In this document: positions 46,101-61,100 of the stretch, one piece after another
Layout: every line of letters starts with the position of its first letter
How positions within the stretch are numbered: position 1 is the first letter of the stretch
NCBI GenBank assembly: GCA_013398615.1
Contig: VZSR01000028.1
Span: 8,745,546 to 8,809,545, forward strand
Source: Brachypodius melanocephalos
Lineage: Eukaryota; Chordata; Aves; Passeriformes; Pycnonotidae
Direction: 5' to 3'
Length of the DNA stretch: 64,000 nt
Notes under the pieces: model-generated
Told to the model about the DNA's origin: nothing
The model's database searches: none
The model's input: only the letters and a program-made list of their open reading frames with translations
Made by a program: the position numbers and the translations under genes

Positions 46101-49100
46101 AAATTTTAGCCATCAGAAGTATTAAAATATAATAATTTGTCCATGTGTGACCAACTAATTCTTGCATCTTATTGGATGGGCTTTAAAAAGGACAAGGCTT
46201 TATTCACAAAAATTACCTGGGACCAGCCTTAGGCTTCCACAACCTAAAATACAGGCAAGTGGTTGTGGTAGGGAAAATCAGAGATATTAAAGCAAATGTA
46301 GTGTGAACCACTATTCAAAGCAGCTCTTTATTGTTTATTCCCCTCTCTTTCCTTCTCAGTAGTTTTGCATTTTCAGAATTAGAGATTGTGAGTTCATAAT
46401 CTTAATTGTTTTAAATGCATGGCAGAAATAAAGAGTATATGATAGGTCTTATCCTATAAAAGTATAATTAATGGTGAAAATGCCTCTTTGAATGTTTCGT
46501 TGACTTTTATATTTAGTATAATTTACAGGATGCACAGCTGGAAACCAGTCATGCAAGCTTAGAGATCTGTCTTAGCATTAAGTCTTGAATGCCAGCAGCT
46601 CTTACAAGGGAAGAACAGTTTTTACTGTGCCTGCTTTTCTGGCCTATCAAGAGAAAGTGCTGTAGTAAACTTTAAACGGGACATACAGGAACTTTTCCTG
46701 TTTTTGAGTCTGAGGCATCCTAAAAGTATTTCTATTTACTAATCCAAGTTACAGACTTGGGGAATGGCATTGTTTTTACTGTAATTGAAATTTAATCAGT
46801 TTTCTTGTTAAATTCACAGAATTTTTAGTGCAATTTGTAGATGAAACTTAGAGGTGATTTGTTGACTGAGATTATTTCAGTGTATGTAGTCACAGTCAAG
46901 TGGAACTGTGCTTAGCAGTGTTTTATCTCAACTCTGCAGTAACAGCAAATCAAAATCTCTTGAAGTAGTAAACACATTAAATTGCTGCAAAGTATAGTTT
47001 ATGGTAATCTGCTGATGTAGGAGGTTTGGGGGATGAATATACAAAATTTTTGATTCAAATGGTCCTGTTTCTCTTTTAGTGGGAGACAGCCCTGCTGCTA
47101 ATTTGGAGTAGGGTTTAGCAACAACAAAAGAAAATAAATAATAGATATTTCCATAATACAATAAGTATTTAGGCTGTATTTTTTTTACCAATCTAAGCCA
47201 TGTAATTCAGGTGATATTTCCCAGTGCTCTTATTCAGGGGCACATAACAGGTTGATGTGAATGAGTGGCATGAATGAAGTTACGGGGTTTTAAATGCAAG
47301 TTTGGGGCAGTGACTACTGACAGTGATTGTACCTGAGCATGAACTTCCTTTTATTCACACCACTTCAGCTGCATGTATATAGTAATTTTATTGCTTGATG
47401 GTTTTTTTCTTCTCCACCATCCTCTGCCCTTAAGTAGGAAGTAAAATGTTAAGCTTAGATTTTTGCAGTGAGAGCTGCAACAGTATTGGGGGAAAAGGTC
47501 TCTTTGCTGTATATTAATTTTGGTGTATTCTGGGCCAAAGGCAGTTGAACTGGGTTTTGTTTTCCTGTTTAGAGGCCACTTATTTTAGATGTAGGCCTTA
47601 AGCAGATTTTTGTACTTGACTGCTTGTTTTCTTGTCTGCTTCTGAATGACTACAACATAGAAAGCATAGATAAGCAGTATTCTTAATTTTCAAAGTGAAA
47701 TTAGTATAGAAGAGCCTAATAGCATCAAGTGAGGAAGAGATTCTGAATTTTGTTTAATAATAATGTAATTATTTACCTCACTAGGTTAGGTAGGAAAATG
47801 CTGCTTTAATTCAAAACCTATGGCCTAGTGAAACATGTGCACACAGTGTATGCAGTCTGATGTCTCTGAAGCTTGATAACTGTGCGTATGATAGCAAATC
47901 AGTATTGTGAATAATGAACTCAGCTATAGAAATCATATTGTTCTTGTTGGTAGCTGCACAGAATGGTGCACAGAATGACTTTACTTAGTTGAGGGCTTAT
48001 CATAGCAGGGTACCATTCTAAAGATCTGTGGAAAGAGATGCTGTGTAACTTGAAGGAAATCCAACATCTGAGCCCATTAATTTTTTTAAAAAATTATGTA
48101 GATTGGTTTCTAATCATAACTGTGCATGATCTTTTTCAGCATAGCTGCTTATCAACTGTTTGGTAATATACAAAGGAATTCAGAGCTGTCTGCTGGTAGA
48201 TTCTTTGAGTATAGTATTTTGGAGCTGAAGCAGCTGGAATCCCATGGTTTCAGAACTGTATTCTATGAATGCTGCACTAGTAAGAACATTTTTAATTAGT
48301 GAATTTCTTTTTAATGCTCAAAATTGTACTAATTCTGGATTGTGGGGTTTTTCCTAATAAGAAATGAATTGAGGAATGGCTGTTGCAACCCACATGGGGG
48401 GGAGATGTGGTATCTGAGGCTGAGAAAGGGCTACTGGTTTTGGCTGGTGCTCAGAATTCTGTGTGAATCCTGGAGAGCTGTATATGGGCAAATGGCCCTT
48501 GTATATTCTACCACAATGTGCCTACCCACTAGAGTACTCACAAAGGATTTTGTATTGACTAATACAACTATTGAAAGCAAAAACTACATTTCATATCTAC
48601 ATTCTAAGGCTATTGTCCTCAATGTCTTTGTTCTTTTTAGAGCAAAATTATTTTTCTGTGTGTTACTACTCTTTCAATGCTTGTGCAAAAGTGCTAGGAT
48701 TGGAGTTTGTATGTTCATCCTTTTATGTGTTATAAACCAGAGGGAGTTTGAAGCCTGTTCACCATTTTGGGAGAGGTTTAACTTATGGAGACTGTTTTAC
48801 ATGTGATGCTGAATGCAGGTAACTGTGTGGATAAAAACTATTGGTGCAACAATAGGTAGTAATGTGTTAATACCAGTTCTTATAAAGGAGCTGAGCTGCA
48901 CTGGAACATAGGAGAGTGAAGGAAAAAGCATTGCCCCACTCATTCAGTGATGTCTATTGCCCTCTTTCGCTTCAGTCTGTCTAGGTAGGCTTGTACAGCT
49001 TTCTAGAAGCTGGAACTGTGGTGTGTGTGAGGGATGCTTCTAACATCTTGCAGGAATTCTCTTACTTCTCGATCAGTCTAGTGTAATTTATGAGTAGAAA

Positions 49101-52100
49101 GAGTCACAGTTGCTTCGAGTGTGATGTCAGCTAACAAAGGACAGGGAGAAGCAAAGAAGGAGCATATTCACATATATTGAGAGGATTGCCAGTTAGACTG
49201 AGGATAACGCTTGTCTTTTCTGGGGGCTGAGTTCCTGAAGCCACAGGAGGACATGCACGTTGATGTTTTCAGATCTGTTTCCTTGTGTGAATGTGTGTAA
49301 GGGCTTTTGTAGAACATAAGTTTGAGTAAGCATTTTGGAGAGCTGATTTATAGGAAGGAAAACATCTGTTTCTAGCAAAAATAGGGGGTGTATGTGGAAG
49401 GAGTGTTGAATTTAGACTGAAAAATTTATGAAGTCAACAGTGGCAGATTTCTTACCTCCTATATAACAGCAACCATACTGGAATTTAACAGGGCAGTAAC
49501 AGTACACAGGGCACGAGTATGTGTTGGTTAACTTGTTTTCTTAGTAATCCTTCTAGGAGAGAAAGTTACACGTTTTACAGCAAGAACAACAAATTGAAAT
49601 TTGACAAAGGTTCTGATACCCGTGACACAGAATTAATTAAAATTTAATAAATTTGAAGCTCTATGTTTAATATTTATTGCCTATTTACAGTATAGTTTGT
49701 ACTCTTGAATTGCATAGACTTTAAGGTGTGTACAGAATAGCTGTTTTCTGGCATGTGTGATTTGCTGCTCTAAGGAGATTGAAGCAACAATTTAATATCT
49801 AACATACTGTGGATGTTGCTGAATTTATTTTCATTACAAATTCCTCTTGTAATATAGATATGATACTGCAGTACCTTTGTGGGAAATTTAGCAAATATGA
49901 GCATTTTGATATCAGAATAGTACATGAGTATACTTCATGATGGTCATGTACTACTGGTAGGTGTTTTAGAAACTTTCAATAATGACTCTTTTGTTTTGTT
50001 TTTTTTCTTGGCTACCGTTTCTTTTTCAGGTATGTAAAACTTCACTGAGTGTCTCTCCTTTTTTCCCCTGTAGTTGCATGTGATGTTTGTTAACTTTTTT
50101 TCCCTCTCTACCTGAACTTAGTCTGGAAGTACTATTAGTAGTTACGTGTCTCAGTATATTCACAGTGCTTTGCACAATAGTAAACTTCTAATAATTAAGT
50201 GTAAAGTTGTTTGTGAGTATTAGAATAATCAACATCCAGTAGAAAGTGTGCTGACTAGAGTAACAGATGGTTGTAATGTTCTCTTGGATGTAGGTAATAG
50301 TGTATTAGTTCACTTAAATGTAATACTTTAGAATTTAAGAGTAATTTGTTTATATGTGATTTTTCTCTCTTTTTATTACACTGCTTTCCCAGCAAGGACA
50401 AGTTTGGAAGGTTTGCAAAGCTTTTCACCTTCCCTTTGCCCGCTTGCCCGCTTTCAGAATCGGTCTCATACTCCATGACTTCTGTCTCTGCAGTCCACAA
50501 CTTGGTCATAGAAATCAGTGTGGAAAAGTTATTTAAATGAGTTGTCATTCGAGTTCACTCTGTTGCATAGAAACGCCTAGCATGTAATTTAGTTTTGCAT
50601 GAGATGTGGAACTCCTTTGCAAACCCCCTGAGGAAAATAAAACTAAATGAATATTTGAGAGAAATTCAGCTTGAGCGCATACTTTGTCATGTAAGTAATG
50701 CTGCTTTTAGTTTGTTACTCCAAATGAAATGGTGTCACATGGCTCACTAGTCAGAGTAGCAGAGAAGAAGTGTCTGACAGCATGCCCTGGAGCTGGCCAC
50801 AGTAGCTGCTTCCTCAGGTTTCTGTCCAGAGAAGCTGTTCTGATCTGTCTACGTAAGTTATTTAAGAGATCTTACACTTAGTTGCGACTTCACATCAAAA
50901 TTCAGTGAAACTTTCTGATCGCTGCTTTTAAAGCTCAGCCTGTGCTGCTGTAGGAATGAAGAACATGAGTAAAACTTCAGTTCCTAGTTTAGGAAATAGG
51001 CTACGTTAGGCAAATAATGGTGGTTCGATTGTGGGATGGAAAATTGTCTTACGATTAACAGCTGGGGAAAAAATTAACTGCAGGTTGGTGGTGGGGTGTT
51101 TAGTTTTGTTTCACAAAGGATAGTTTAATCATTTAATGTGCCCGGCACTGTCCTCCACAGATGATGACATGATTGAGTTTTCTAACAGTTTGTTAACTCC
51201 AGATGCATACAATACTACCTCAAACCAGGAATAGCATTAAAAGGAAACATTTTTTTTTCTCCTTCTTTTAGGACTGAGTTTTTTCCCCTCACTGCTGTTC
51301 TGCACTAACTGCTTTGATACTCCCATGCATCTTTTTCAGTAGAAGAGCATCTCTGTACTGTTTCCCATTGCATATTTCAGCTGTGACAGTCCCTGCACTT
51401 TGCCTTTCATTTTATCACCTGCTCACTAAAAGCAAACAAACAAAAAGAGGAATCTTTCTAATTTGTCTTCAGATTTGCAACTATCACTTAGTTTTACATG
51501 GATAATTGCGTTTCTACTTCATTTTGTATTGTATTTTTTTATAGGCATGTGGTGACCCCAAAGCCAAACCATCCTATCTTATTGACAAAAACCTGGAATC
51601 TGCTGTCAAATTCATAGTCAGGAAGTTTCCAGCAGTAGAAACACGCAACAACAATGTAAGTAATCAAATGGCCATATCACTATTTTTCTCACTACCCTTT
51701 AGCACAATCTGAGAGGTTTAAGTTTTCTTATAAAGCATCTGATGCTGACAGTTGCAGTTGGAATATAATTATTGATTCAAATGTCTGACGGGATACTTGA
51801 GAAGGAACTATCATTAAGGAGAGAATATTATACTGTAATTCTGGATGGGTTTTGTTAGGATAGGTCTCTTTCTGGTTTTCTTTTTGCCTGCTCTCTTCTA
51901 TTCCATTTCAAAGAATTGTCAATGGGAAGAAATCCTTGGAAAAATCATGCCTTACTTTAATTGGAGAAATTCTTGGTGACCAGACTGATTACAGAAGATG
52001 AAATTTGCATAATTTTATTTATGGTATGTCCTAAACAGCAGACAGTAAAAAACATCTGGCTGCAAAGTGGGAAGAAGTGTTTGTACTTAACAGGTACCCT

Positions 52101-55100
52101 TGCCTATGGAGTCAGTCCCTGTGGGAATAAAGAATGTTTTAGTGCATAAGGAGAAACATTGTGAAGTTCAAAAATATGGAAATATAATTGTTTCCTCCCA
52201 ATATAGTGAGTTCAGTTGTAGAAGTAAATTATGTTTTACCTTTGAGTGACTCGGTATTGCTGAATTTGACTTTGAAGCCTTTTTTTTTAGGTAATTATTA
52301 GGCTAGAGGCAAGCATTTTGGCAGGTGCTGTACACTTGTTTCACTGTTTCAATTTGAAAGACAAGGGCCCTTAAGAGGTTTGTTTTACAGCTTACATTTC
52401 TTTCCAGAGGTGGAAAGTGGAGGTAGGTGTTGGGTTTGCATGTTCCCTGGATGCAAGTGCTTGCCTGTGTGCTTGGGAGGTTTAGGCTTGCTTTAAGCAT
52501 TCAGGTTTCTGCAGAATAGTAGTGGTGATAGCAATGAGAATAATTAGTTTCTTTTATATTGCCATCTCAAATTCGTATGTAATATCTCCAGTAATACCAA
52601 TGGGGTAAAACCCAAAGAAACCAGGAAAAAACTACTTTATGGAGGAAACAATTTCATTAACAATGCGCTTTTTCATTTTAAAAATTGTGCATGCTTTGTA
52701 CTCTTTAATATTACTCATCTTTCTATTGAATTTGATTGTGTTAGTACCAAATACAGAAATTCTTTACCAAATTTATGTAAAAATGGTAAGTCTGTTAAAC
52801 CATGTTTGGTAAACACAGTTGTATTCTCTAAGCTTGAGTGGCAGATTGACTATTAAAAGATAATGTACGTAGAGTTTACTTACTGCAGTTGCACGTATGC
52901 TTTAAATGTCTTCCAGTTGTTGATTATGAATTTGGAGCTTAACTAATGATAGATATTCAAGGATATGGTGCTGTGAAGTTTATGGAAAGAGATCAAAGAA
53001 AACTTGCTATATTTTGACAATCACAGTTTCTAAAATAGGACACACTCCAAATGTTTTGTCACTACCTTGTATTTATTTACTATGAGCCAGCCAGGCCTGT
53101 GTTTATTAAGCAGAGTTGACAAAAGCCTACCCTCCTCATGTATGAGCACACTTTAAAGTAGGATTTTGAGCTCTAGCAATCAGCAGCTGGGATTTCTGTC
53201 CTGTAGTCAGAGCTGATGGCATTTCGCTTACTTATTTACAGATGTTTCCCACAGAGTGTTGTAACTCCTAAAAAAAAGAAAAGAGTGATCAGAGATTGAA
53301 AAGGGCAAGAAGCTAATTGTAACAGAGACACATTGATTAAAGAAATATCACAAAGGACTACTGCAGTGGAAATAGCTAAGAAATCATAAGCTGTGTTTGC
53401 TTCTTGCAGTGAAAATTCCAGGACAGCCTTTCAGGAAGATGTTTTGGATTTTGTATGTTCCGGTGCAGCAGTTGCCATTGCCTAGCACTGTGTACCTTTG
53501 CTTTGAACATGTCAGTAGGTGATGGTCCTGAACAGGCTTGCATTCAGTTTTAGAGAATAGGTAGTGCCAGCTTTTTGGATTTTTTTAAACCTATTTTAGC
53601 TGGTTTTTCTCAGGTATTGTCATCTACAGTGACATCTTTTATGTCTTAGAAACGAGCGACACATTTTATTGAAGAGTATGAGCAGTGTTTTTTGTAATCA
53701 GGTGATCTTGAAAAGCATGACTTTTCATTCTGTGGAAACAAATAATTCTGTTATATTTGCTTTTCATATCTTGGACATCTTTATCCATGGAACATAGAGT
53801 TCCTGGTTTTGTTCCTCCTTCAGTGTTTGACATGCTGAGTCATCAGAGCAGTGTCTGACAGCTGCTGATTTTCAGTATTGTACTGAAATGGTGATGTTTT
53901 GGTGAAAGTTTATGAACAGCTCAAACAGTGAAGTGGCTGATGAATCCTTGCTGACCAGGCTGGGAAATTAACTGGAGTAGTTCATCTTCCAAAGGATTAG
54001 TTGTGGATAACTCTGCTCCTCATCAGTTCATAACTCTCTCTCCCATTGTTGGAGGGCAATCCCTGTGACGTCACACACTTGCCCTTTCTTTTCCAATAAC
54101 CATTGTGAATCACGTAACCCTGAAATTGTGCAGTTTGAAGACCAGGCTCTTACACTGTTAATGAAATAGACCACCAGGCCTATTGCTGCACACTGTATGA
54201 AATAACCTGCAAAGGGAGGAAGGTATGTAAGCGAAAACTTGAAGGATTTGGAAAGCGAGAAACAAACAAGATAGAGTCCTGTTCAAAAGGAAGGTTTCTT
54301 CTGTGTTTGAGGGAGCTTTACTACTTATAGTTATTTTAAATTGACTAAAGCTTTGAAAGGTTTTGAAAGGTTTTGAAACGTTTTGAAAAAACCTTCTAAG
54401 CTGCAGATGGCTTCCAAAAACTTCATAGCACCGTGATTTTTGGTCAGGTCTGCGATCTGATCGTGCCTGTATTGAATCAGAGAAGCATTTATTTTTACTG
54501 AATTTCCTGGCCTAGCTTCAGAAGGAACGTTCCAAAGTAAAGGATGCAGAAGCAGCCTGATTTTTGTGATGGCTCTTTAGACTTCGTCCTCTTATAAGGG
54601 TGTACAGGTGAGGTTGTTGTCACAGACAAATTGAAAGAGAGCATACGGAACTCCAAAAAAAGTTGTAGCACCTAAAGGTTGCTGTGTTCTCAGTCAATGC
54701 TAATACTTAATGCCTTTTCAAACCAGAGTAAAATACTTCACATACTTCACAATGGGGAACTGGAGATGCAGAGAGAAAGGACAGAATTTTTTTTTTAGAT
54801 TGTCAGTAGAATTTGATAAATCTGCTGCCTGCTCAGGTAAAGCTCCGTGTCTCTGTGTGATGAAGTTGTATCCTCTGCTGCTTTCACAAACACCACATAT
54901 GACAAGTAATGAGAATAAGTGCCTTCTTTCTTGAACACATGTTTTTATTGGTTTGTTCCTCAGCAATTTCTGTGTAGAAAAACTTACATTTTTACGTGTC
55001 TCTTGAAAAAATTGAGGTTCACTCATTGGTTAGCACAAAGCAGACCAGTGAAACATCACTTTGAAGTTTCTAAGTGTATGGTTAGTGAAAGAAAGATCAG

Positions 55101-58100
55101 TTTTCCATGTAATGCTAGTCTTCATCACATAGTAGGTGTATTCTCAGTATTATTCGTATCAATTCAATTTGTGTTTTTTATTGACTAATTTTCTGCTTTA
55201 TTGTGTCCATGAGGACCAGAAATAAGATCACTTGAGAACAGAGGACAAGCAGTGTGAGCATTTCCAGTCTGTCAGGGTTGGGATCTATAGTTTTGAATTA
55301 GTTCACTTTGCTTTTTGAATTTTTGCCTTTTCCCTTTTAGATCCCAGTGTGTGTATGTGTTTTGCCTCCTGTGTCTTTCACAGTTTCACTCCATAAAGAG
55401 CTGATTACATAGCAAATTAGATGGATGTGGGAGAGGTGTTGTGGACACAGTGTCTGAACCTCCTTGGCTAAAGTTTCTTAGAAGTTATTAATGCATGCTT
55501 TTATTAAATGATTTCTTCTATTAAAAAAAAAAATAAACCCCGCACTTTATAACCAGTCTTGATTTTTAATTTGTGATAGGTGCTTCCAGTAATTAGTCTT
55601 TTTCAAAACACTTAACACAAATAATAACCTGATTTTCAGTTTTTTCTTTCAGCCCCTGCAAGTTGTACAGTACATCAAGGAAAATGTCATTTTTTTGCTT
55701 GTTTCTAATGAAGCATTTAGTACTATAATTTTCATAGCACTAGTGAAGATAATTTACAAACTGTCATCTCTAGAAAAATAACTTTGGGGTCTCAGCTCTG
55801 CTGCTTCATGTACTGGGAATCCCTTTTCACTAGACATTTATTTTTGAGGAAATTATATGGTCATTAAAGCTATCACAGCTGTTTTCTTAAGTGTAACTTA
55901 AATTATCCTCATATTCAATAAATGTTAATATTTTTCTCCACCTTTCTGGGGTGTTAGATCTCTTGCATGAGAGACTTGACTTTTCAGATAACTTCCAGCT
56001 TGCTTAAGCAAGAAACCTCCAACTCTCTAAATTCCACCATAAAACTTAACTGGCCTTTTCCATGAAGATTAAAACCTTTTCCAGGTGAGGGGGTGCCATG
56101 CACAGCTGCTTGTACAGCTCAGTTCTTGCTCAGGATTGCAAAAGAGAGAAATTTTCAGGAAGTCACTGAGACAGCAATTTAGGTTGTGGATGTTTCCCTT
56201 GCATGAGTGAAGTCAGATGATGAGCAATTATTCTCTGTTCAGCTTTGTATGAACAGTCAAGGTGTCTTATGCTTGAGAATAGAGTATACTAATGATAATT
56301 TATCTCACAAGAAAATGCAAAATAGCTACAAATAATAAAATTTTATCTACATTTTTACTGAAAAGTCATTCAGAATTGAAATTGCTCAGTGAATACCTTG
56401 GTTTGATACTACCATACTTACTGTTCTGGTTTTATATGCAGTAGCCTGTCTGATGTCTTCTGTTGTTACAGGTATAAAACTGACTTAAAATGATGTATTC
56501 TATATAACAGACTAAAGTATATAAAGTTTTTCAGCCTAACAGTCATTTGTGAGTGAGAATTCTTTTCATAGCAATTCTAAGAGATCATGTAAAGTCATGA
56601 AATCTCTTTGAAATGTTTCACCAAACCGAATTCTCGTAATGTATTTTTTCAAAATAGTAAGTACTGTCAGCTGCAAAGTTTATTTTCTTGGTTTGAACTT
56701 TGACTGGGCCTGAATTTGAGATAGAATACCATCCAAATATTGTATTTTTTATCATTATTTGTAATAAATCATTGTAGAACACTGCTGTAAGTCATGTAAG
56801 TCCATTCAAGTCACTTGCCAAGATAAATTAATCTTACTTTGTTGTTGCTTCATAGTGTCTGCAATAATTGCAGAGGAGTAAATGCGTGTAACACTTTACC
56901 CTCTCCTTCATCCACTAAAACTCTTTGCTTTAATGATTTACTATTTAAGACCTTGGCCCTTAAAAACCAAGAAAACAAACAACACCCCCCCACCACTACC
57001 ACTGAGATGGCATTCCAAAAATTGTATTTTTTGTAAAATGAATTGTAAAAATATTGCAGAAGTTGTAAATGAAGGTGAGAATGGGGAAGCTGTTTCTTAC
57101 GGCTGAGGAGTAGATCGGTTTTTGAAGAGAAGCATCCCTGCTCCAGTTGTCTGCCATTATTAATTCCCTGGGAATGGTAACAGTTATGGAGCATCACAGG
57201 TGTCCGTTTCCTTTTCAAAACAGTTCACTTAGTGCTACAAACTTGTAAACAAACTAAAATAGATCTTGTGGTATACATACATTAGTTAGTAAACACGTTA
57301 AATATTCTATTTTATCTTTTTATATGCAGCACAGTACTTCAGAAACTGCTTTTAATTGGAAGTAAGGAAACTAAGGACACATCCATTATTCTAGAATTAA
57401 TTTACAGCATTTAAAACTAATCTTTTAAATTTCATTAGATGCTTGTATCTTTCCCTACTGTTCTGCTATGGATTTTGTAGACACAGAAGTTTGTTCAAAT
57501 TAACTGAGTTTTTCAGGTGTTCATCTAGAAGACTCTATAGGTGACAAGCATAGTGAGCATAACAAATGACAGTAAGAATGCTGGCAGTGATGATTTAACT
57601 CTCTCTCCAGAAATTTATAGTACTGCTTTTTGGGGCTTATATTCCAGCTGGTAAGATTGAGTTGATGGTATTTTTGCTGAGGATATGGTAATATCTATGG
57701 TGTTGGTTTGTAGAAAACAAAGTGTTTAAAGATCAGACTTGCAGGAAAAATACCACACTGATATAAGCAGAAAATTCACCTTCCTACTCTTTATTTCCAG
57801 ATCATGAAATAAGACATTTATTCACATACTGCTGCTACCAGTCAAATAAACATGATAAAAATTTGCAGAACTAAGGGTACCCTTTGTTTTCACACACATA
57901 AGACTCTCTGAACAACCTCTTCTAGTTGTCTCGTATTTTTCGTGAGCCATTGTATTAAATTGGTATTTATTCACATGATTAGTATGCCAGGGCTGCATCA
58001 TTTCTCCCTCGTCTAAGCCATTGTGTTCATATAAGCTTTAAGTGAGATTGTCTTGCACTTTCTGATTTTTTTTTGCTTCTTTTAATGTACTTTCTCTGTT

Positions 58101-61100
58101 TACATAATTGACTGTGTAAGGATCTTTGGGATTTAATATAAAGAAGGATAGGCACAAGTTAAGGATCAGTTCCTTCTCCTGTAGGTAATATATTCACAAA
58201 GTGTTAGCTTCACTCTCTTATTTATAAGCAATATCCAAACATGAATCCAAACAATGTGGTATTTTGTTAATAGACAAAAGAAATAATCTCAGATTAATTA
58301 TTTGAGAGTTTTTTTGATCTTGCCATATTCTGCTAAAATGTCTACAGATTTTCATAGGTCTTAAATCTAATTCACCTCATTCAACAAAAATACTGTTGGT
58401 ATAATTTGTATTTCAAATTATCTAAGAATAAATAAACCACTTGCAGCTAACACTAGCTAAGGCATAGTCAGCTATAGTAAAAGTAATCTTTTGATGTTAT
58501 TACTTCAGTATATCCTGTTTTAGGATATACCTACTTTTGTTGGTTATTGGAAACTTTCAATAATGAATTGCAGGCCAAGGAAAAAAGCCTCAAACCAAAT
58601 ACAAATCAATGTAGCACCAGCAACTTCTAAACAGATGTTAGGAAATTAGTAATGGAAAGTTTTAATGCTGTGGTTGTGCAAAGAGCTACACCCACATTCT
58701 TGAATGATAAAGAAAGCAAATAAACATCCAAGACTCTGCATGCTTGTAAGCTGTTCTTCCAAACATCACTGCTCAGGCTGTGCTCTATAAATTGAACTAT
58801 TTGCCTCATATTGATATAACAGTTTATATATTGTTTTATTTTGGTACTACTATTTAAAATAAAAGTTTATTCACCCTTTCAACACTCGGCATGCAAAGAA
58901 TGATCATCTTAACTCTGTAGGAAAGTTCTAGCATCACTTAAGTGTAAATATTTCTGGAAATATAGGTAACAAGGTAAGAATGCACAGGAGTGATTCCATA
59001 ATCCTTAGGTGAGCATGGCAAACACCTCCCTATACTCCTTACATCTTCACAGAATTTCTGAAAATTTATGATTTCTTTTGTGATCATAGTTCCCAGCACC
59101 ATCTCCCTTTTTGCCGTATCTCCCCACTTCACGTATTGTGACTTGAAATTACGATGTCCTGCAGGAGGGACATTCAGTTGCTATTTGTTGTACCAAAAAT
59201 AGGTGTAGTGTACAGCAACCTATAATCTTGAGAGTCTCCTTTAGCATTGCACTTTACTTACTATGAGTTAGGATTGCACTGGAAAAAAAATGTTGTTAAG
59301 GCATGTGTGAGTGGTAGTGAGTTCTGGTCTTGTTTTTTCTCTGCACTAGAAATAATCTTACTTGTGGATCACACCCTGTCATCTCTTCCTGCAAATTCTT
59401 GAAAGGACATTTCACATTCATCTGGTTCACACTTGTATTAGTTGCACAAAAAACCCCCCCTATTTCTGCTTAGTCTTCTACAAACTGGGAAGAAACGCTT
59501 GAAGTGCTAGGGCCAGGGTGCAGAATTAAAACCACGCATCTTAATTGAATTTTCATTGTGTAAGAACTGTTGACGGATGAAGCAGTCCTGAAAGTACAAA
59601 GCAGACTTCCCTCTGGAGTGGTTCCAAGTGGTCTGAAGGTGTTCTGGAGCTGCACAGACACACCAGAGCTCCAGAGTTTGTGCGTGGTGATGCTGCATGC
59701 TTCATTTTCTGAGCTCCAGGCAGTTGAAGTTAAAGCTATACACTGGAAGAGGTATAGCTTTAATCCTCGTACTGAGGATCAAAATACAAGTCATGAGATC
59801 TGAAAACATTTTCGTATAGGCAGCAGATTAAATAGAAATAATCTATTTCCAGGCGCATGAGATTTATCAGGACAAGTTACAAAATAAACAGATGTACTTG
59901 CACTTCTTTCAGTTAAGCCTTGGCTGATGTCTATGTGAAAGAGACTTAAATAATATATAGGCAGGCATTCAAAGTCCAATCCTTTGCAATGGTTTAAGAG
60001 TAGGCAGGAGTATTTTATGATGTAGCCATTCTGATTTGCTCATAACTGTCTATTCCTGTCTTCCTTGGCAATAATGAAAGTGTTACAGCTCAAGACTTGT
60101 AAAAAGTCATCACCTCTAAAAATTCAGAGGAGAGAAGCGAAACTTATTTTACATATGATACCTAGTGGTGATCCAGGCAGGTTTTTTTTACTAATTTGGA
60201 GGAATTTTGATGCTTTACATAAAACTCAGAATACAGAGCACAGCTTCATAAGAGAGTGAGCTGAAGAAGCATACTTAGTTCTAACCTCTTATGAAAATAG
60301 GCTAATTAATTTGAAGCAACTTTTAAATTTGTCTTATAATTGATTGCTCTTGTTGAGAAAAAGATGTTATTTAGCTTTATCATCTTTAATTTAAAATCTT
60401 GAAGGTTTTTGGAGGGCACTTTTTCCTGTTGTGACCGCTTTAAGTCATTTCAATTCCTGTATCAGGAAGGACATTTAATTTGTAGCTGGATATTGCCAGT
60501 TATATATTTGGCTACTTGCTGTGCTGTGAGACTGTGCATAGATAAACAGAATGGCTGTTCACTATCAGCTGCTTTTTTGTGTTCTTAATTGTCTAAGTGA
60601 TCAATCTGGTTACTTCACAAAATCTTTAAAAATAAATTATATTTCACTGTCTGTTTAAAATGTATTAAAAATATATCCATGTGAATTATTTTACCTTTGT
60701 ATTCATGTTTGCCTCTTCCATTTTATCCACCAGTGTCTAATTGCTAGTGTTTTGCTTCTTTTATGTTTCTTTATTTTGTTGCTTTTGTTTGAATGTATTA
60801 TTGTGTTTATATGGAACTGGTCAAAGAACCGTTACTGTATTTTATGTTTGTATCTACATTTTATTTTGCATGCTTAACGTGGCTTTGCCTGGATATTCTT
60901 TTTGGTAAGTTCAGAATTTAAAAGCATAATGTTTTTCTGTAGTAAAGTTTGTAACCTGCCACCTTATTTTCTTCCACCTCAAGTAACATAATTATTTTGG
61001 TTTTGGCATACTGATTTGTGCTCATGTACTGTTCTGCTTTTGCAAATTATACATATGATAACACAACACTTTTCCTAACTACCATTTTCATCTCTAGCTG

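Larger units (their letters stand above)
39785..51544 (+). other. NCKAP1: NCKAP1 intron 1 (11.8 kb)
   Basis: GC-rich at its start and AT-rich after about 40.6 kb. It holds a CR1 end at 40485, an old CR1 remnant at 44.6-45.6 kb, splice-like motifs near 50.0 kb and the 18-nt alternative exon at 50393. The 154-codon open frame at 48342-48806 has no domain and looks fortuitous. Confidence 0.8.

Noticed and set aside
48342..48806. 154-codon frame in NCKAP1 intron 1
   Set aside because: It has hydrophobic stretches but no family resemblance, no start or splice support, and lies in ordinary intron DNA.
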